From: Theocolax elegans
Taxonomy: Eukaryota; Arthropoda; Insecta; Hymenoptera; Cerocephalidae
Assembly: GCA_026168455.1 (NCBI GenBank)
Contig: CM047431.1
Location: 22,137,365 to 22,201,364 of the forward strand
Direction of reading: 5' to 3'
DNA: 64,000 nucleotides
In this document: piece after piece, positions 61,930 through 64,000 of the stretch
How the letters are laid out: the number at the start of each line of letters is the position of its first letter
How positions within the stretch are numbered: the first letter of the stretch is position 1
Made by a program: the position numbers and the translations under genes
Notes under the pieces: generated by a model
Seen by the model: the letters and a program-made list of their open reading frames with translations, nothing else
The model's database searches: none
Told to the model about the DNA's origin: nothing

Positions 61930-63027
61930 TTATATTATATTCAGTTTCATTCTGAATTTTTCAAACTTTTCTTTGCATAATGCTTTAGTAAAAATATCCG
62001 CAACATTTTCTTTTGAATCAATTTTACACACTTCAATTAATTTTTCCTTTACACTCTCATGTACAAAATGATAATGTATTTCTATATGTTTTGAATTTTT
62101 CGTAAAATTACCATTATTTGCAATGTTTATTGCTCCCGAATTGTCTTCATAAATTTTTATAGATTCATTTATACTTATGTCGAATATTTTTACTAATTCT
62201 CTTATAAATTTTATTTCACTTACTACCTCAGATAATGCTACATACTCTGCATACATCGAAGCTTTGGTTATACATTTTTGTTTTCGAGATTTCCAATCGA
62301 TCACATTCCCATACATTTTTAAAACATATCCAGTCGTAGATTTTCGATCATTATTATCGCCTGCCCAATCGGCATCAACATAGCAAGTTATAGTATCGCA
62401 ATTTTCATTTCTTTTATAGTGTAAATTTAAATCTTTTGTTAAGTACAAATATTTCAAAATTCGCAATACGTATTTCCAATGTGTTTCGCTATAACTATTT
62501 TGATATCTACTCGAATAATTAACACTATAACTTATATCTGGCCTTGTATTTGAACTAATGTATAATAAAGCACCTATTAAATTTCTATATTTTATATTTG
62601 ACTCACAGCTTTCAGATTTCTCTAGCTTTAAATTTGTCTCCATAGGAGTACTATACAATCTACTGTTTTGTATTTGATATTTCTCAACTAATGACTCTAT
62701 ATATTTCGTTTGGCTTATAGTAAGCTTATTTTCTAGATAATCATAAGTTATATTTATTCCAAGATACTCTTTGATTTCTCCTAAGTCTTTCATTTTAAAT
62801 TTATCTGACAAGAGTTTCTTAACGCTTTGAATGTTTTCCTTACTTTTAATGCAAATTAACAAATCATCTACATAAATCAAAATATAAATTTCATTTTTCT
62901 CTTTACCTTTTTTATATAAACATAAATCTACATTACTTCTTTTGAATCCTAATTTTGTAATACACTCATCAAAACACTCATACCAGTCTCTCGGACTTTC
63001 TCGTAATCCATACAACGCTTTTGACAA
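61930..63027 (-). pseudogene. pol: Copia pol: RT C-terminal part and RNase H
   Basis: A 365-codon frame: KALYGLRESPRDWYE (RT), YVDDLL (52-55, catalytic), DLGEIKEYLGI, then RNase H (YVDADWAGDNNDRKSTTGYV, MYAEYVALS, EDNSGAINIA) to the end ENVADIFTKAL. The usual C-terminus is complete. The frame is broken upstream between 63028 and 63200 by a stop and shift, so the RT is in two pieces. Confidence 0.88.
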
Positions 63028-63039
63028 TTTGTATACTCT

Positions 63040-63488
63040 ATTTGTTTTATCTTCGTAACCTTTTGGTTGATTTACATATACCTCAGAGTTTATTTTTCAT
63101 TAAGAAATGCAGTTTCTACATCCATTTGTTCAATTTTTAATTCATTTTGACAACAATAAGAAAGTAAAATTTTTAAGGTTTGATTCTTTGCTACTGGAGC
63201 CTATATGTCATCAATTACATCTGTTTGTTGAAAACCTTTTACAACTAGCCTAGCTTTATATCTATCATCAGATTTTCTCGTATAAACCCATTTAACATCT
63301 AAGATTTTTTTGTCTTTTATTCTTTCTACTAATATCCAGGTTTTATTTTTATTTATGCAATCTATTTCTTGATTCATTGCTTTTTCCCAATTTTTACTAT
63401 CTTTACAATTTATCGCCTGCTCAAATGTACCAGACGTATCTATTCTACAGTAATTTACACATATGTTATAAGAACTTTTCACTTTCAT
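63040..63488 (-). pseudogene. pol: Copia pol: RT N-terminal part (broken)
   Basis: Frame 63488-63201 contains WEKAMNQEIDCINKNKTWIL and DVKWVYTRK with RYKARLVVKGFQQ, the start of Copia RT. Beyond it, to about 63040, parts of the next RT block (around NEKINSEVYVNQPKGYEDK) lie in other frames. Lesions lie near 63200 and 63100. It joins abruptly to the integrase fragment upstream. Confidence 0.8.
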
Positions 63489-64000
63489 TCACATATTGAA
63501 TTAAACAATTATATACCTCATCTTTAGTCTTAATACAATAAACCTTAGCTATTTTGCTATAATCATCCATAAAAGAAACAAAATAATTTTCCCCATTAAA
63601 TCCAGTAGTTTTAAATGGACCGCAAACATCAGTATGTATAATCTCCAAAATATCGTTTGCTCGTGTTCTATTATTTTTAAATGGAAGATTATGCATTTTA
63701 TTCTGTATGCAAATTTTACACTTCATATATTCCGATTCAAGTTCATTAGGAATTCCCGTTAGCAACTGTTGTTTACATAATGTATTCAAATAACTAAAGT
63801 TTACGTGTCCTAAGACTCTATGCCATCGTTCCTTTTGACTCATATTTTTATTTTTCTTGGCACTATTTACATACGTCTCATATTTCAATTTACTTTTCAT
63901 TTTGAATACTCGATTTTCTTTGTAAGCTACAGCTATTAATCTATTATTTTTATCTATAACTTTTGCATAATTTCCTTTTGAAACAATCGTATTTTCGTTA
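63466..64000 (-). pseudogene. pol: Copia pol: integrase N-terminal part, deleted
   Basis: Frame 63900-63466 has the GAG-pre-integrase zinc region (WHRVLGHVNFSYL, CKICIQNKM) and the start of the integrase core (HTDVCGPF, FVSFMDDYSK). The frame then passes at VNESEKFL straight into RT-linker sequence, so the part with the second Asp (DNGxEY region) and the catalytic Glu is absent: an internal deletion. Sequence beyond 63900 continues the same domain out of the window in another frame (KVIDKNNRLIAVAYKENR). Confidence 0.82.

Larger units (their letters stand above)
61483..64000 (-). mobile_element. Copia element, 3' part, decayed
   Basis: A Ty1/Copia retrotransposon on the minus strand; its 3' LTR is at 61483-61883 and pol extends beyond 64000. 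The order integrase, then RT, then RNase H identifies the superfamily. Several frameshifts and a deletion in integrase make it dead. It interrupts the Helitron fragment; the left flank CATCT would be the 5-bp duplication. Confidence 0.88.

Overview
The window looks like a repeat-rich piece of an arthropod genome. The transposon mix (Ty3/Gypsy elements primed by animal-type tRNA-Lys and tRNA-Arg, R1-clade and CR1/Jockey-type LINEs, an animal Helitron, Copia) suggests an insect. A hymenopteran is my impression only. Almost everything recognisable is mobile DNA, in layers of nested insertions. I see no convincing conserved host protein gene, only a few weak exon-like signals between 3.9 and 9.4 kb. 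There are no rRNA or tRNA genes and no CRISPR.

Layout, left to right. 1-3907: 3' half of a decayed Gypsy element (A, + strand), with integrase, a third ORF and the 3' LTR. 3908-9400: AT-rich DNA with short duplications, a GC-rich promoter-like patch near 7.4 kb and a hairpin-bearing dispersed repeat at 7.7 kb. 9404-11058: a 1.65-kb foldback element (copy 1). 11073-12113: a solo LTR in the adjoining TA tract. 13028-18648: a decayed Helitron on the - strand (Rep/helicase preceded by a charged-repeat ORF and a Ulp1-like peptidase ORF), with TGGGCC-rich repeat arrays beyond it to 20.7 kb. 20.7-22.37 kb: a second hairpin repeat, microsatellites and a CCG-bearing minisatellite. 22375-33686: Gypsy B (- strand, both LTRs, ATAT target duplication), carrying a 1.7-kb internal tandem duplication. 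33739-35396: foldback element copy 2. 35508-38437: 5'-truncated R1-clade LINE (- strand) next to a (GT)n tract. 38502-40399: unclassified DNA with a 543-bp repeat (second copy at 58008-58550) and a dense hairpin array. 40400-57526: a CR1/Jockey-type LINE (+ strand) split by Gypsy C (44752-56421, - strand), which is nearly intact and very young: its two 1605-bp LTRs differ at about four sites. 59165-60702: a terminal-inverted-repeat element with a tandem-repeat core. 60720-61482: a second Helitron Rep fragment (+). 61483-64000: a Copia element (- strand) inserted in that fragment and running off the window.

The three Gypsy elements form a related group and explain each other. Their pol proteins share the same domain order. 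Two of the three show an AT-hook-like RGRPRK in the pol tail very clearly and the third has it in a frame-disturbed tail. All three carry, after pol, an ORF for a proline-rich or charged protein with a Cys-rich C-terminus in the place where env would lie. Gypsy C joins gag to pol by a textbook -1 frameshift site. The LTRs of A, B, C and the solo LTR begin with a short palindrome, and in B and C the LTR end next to the primer-binding site folds into a stem with an identical 11-nt loop. Candidates I consider most worth attention are these LTR-end hairpins, the ORF3 protein, the Ulp1-like ORF joined to the Helitron, the twin foldback elements, and the TIR element whose repeated hairpin shows compensatory change.
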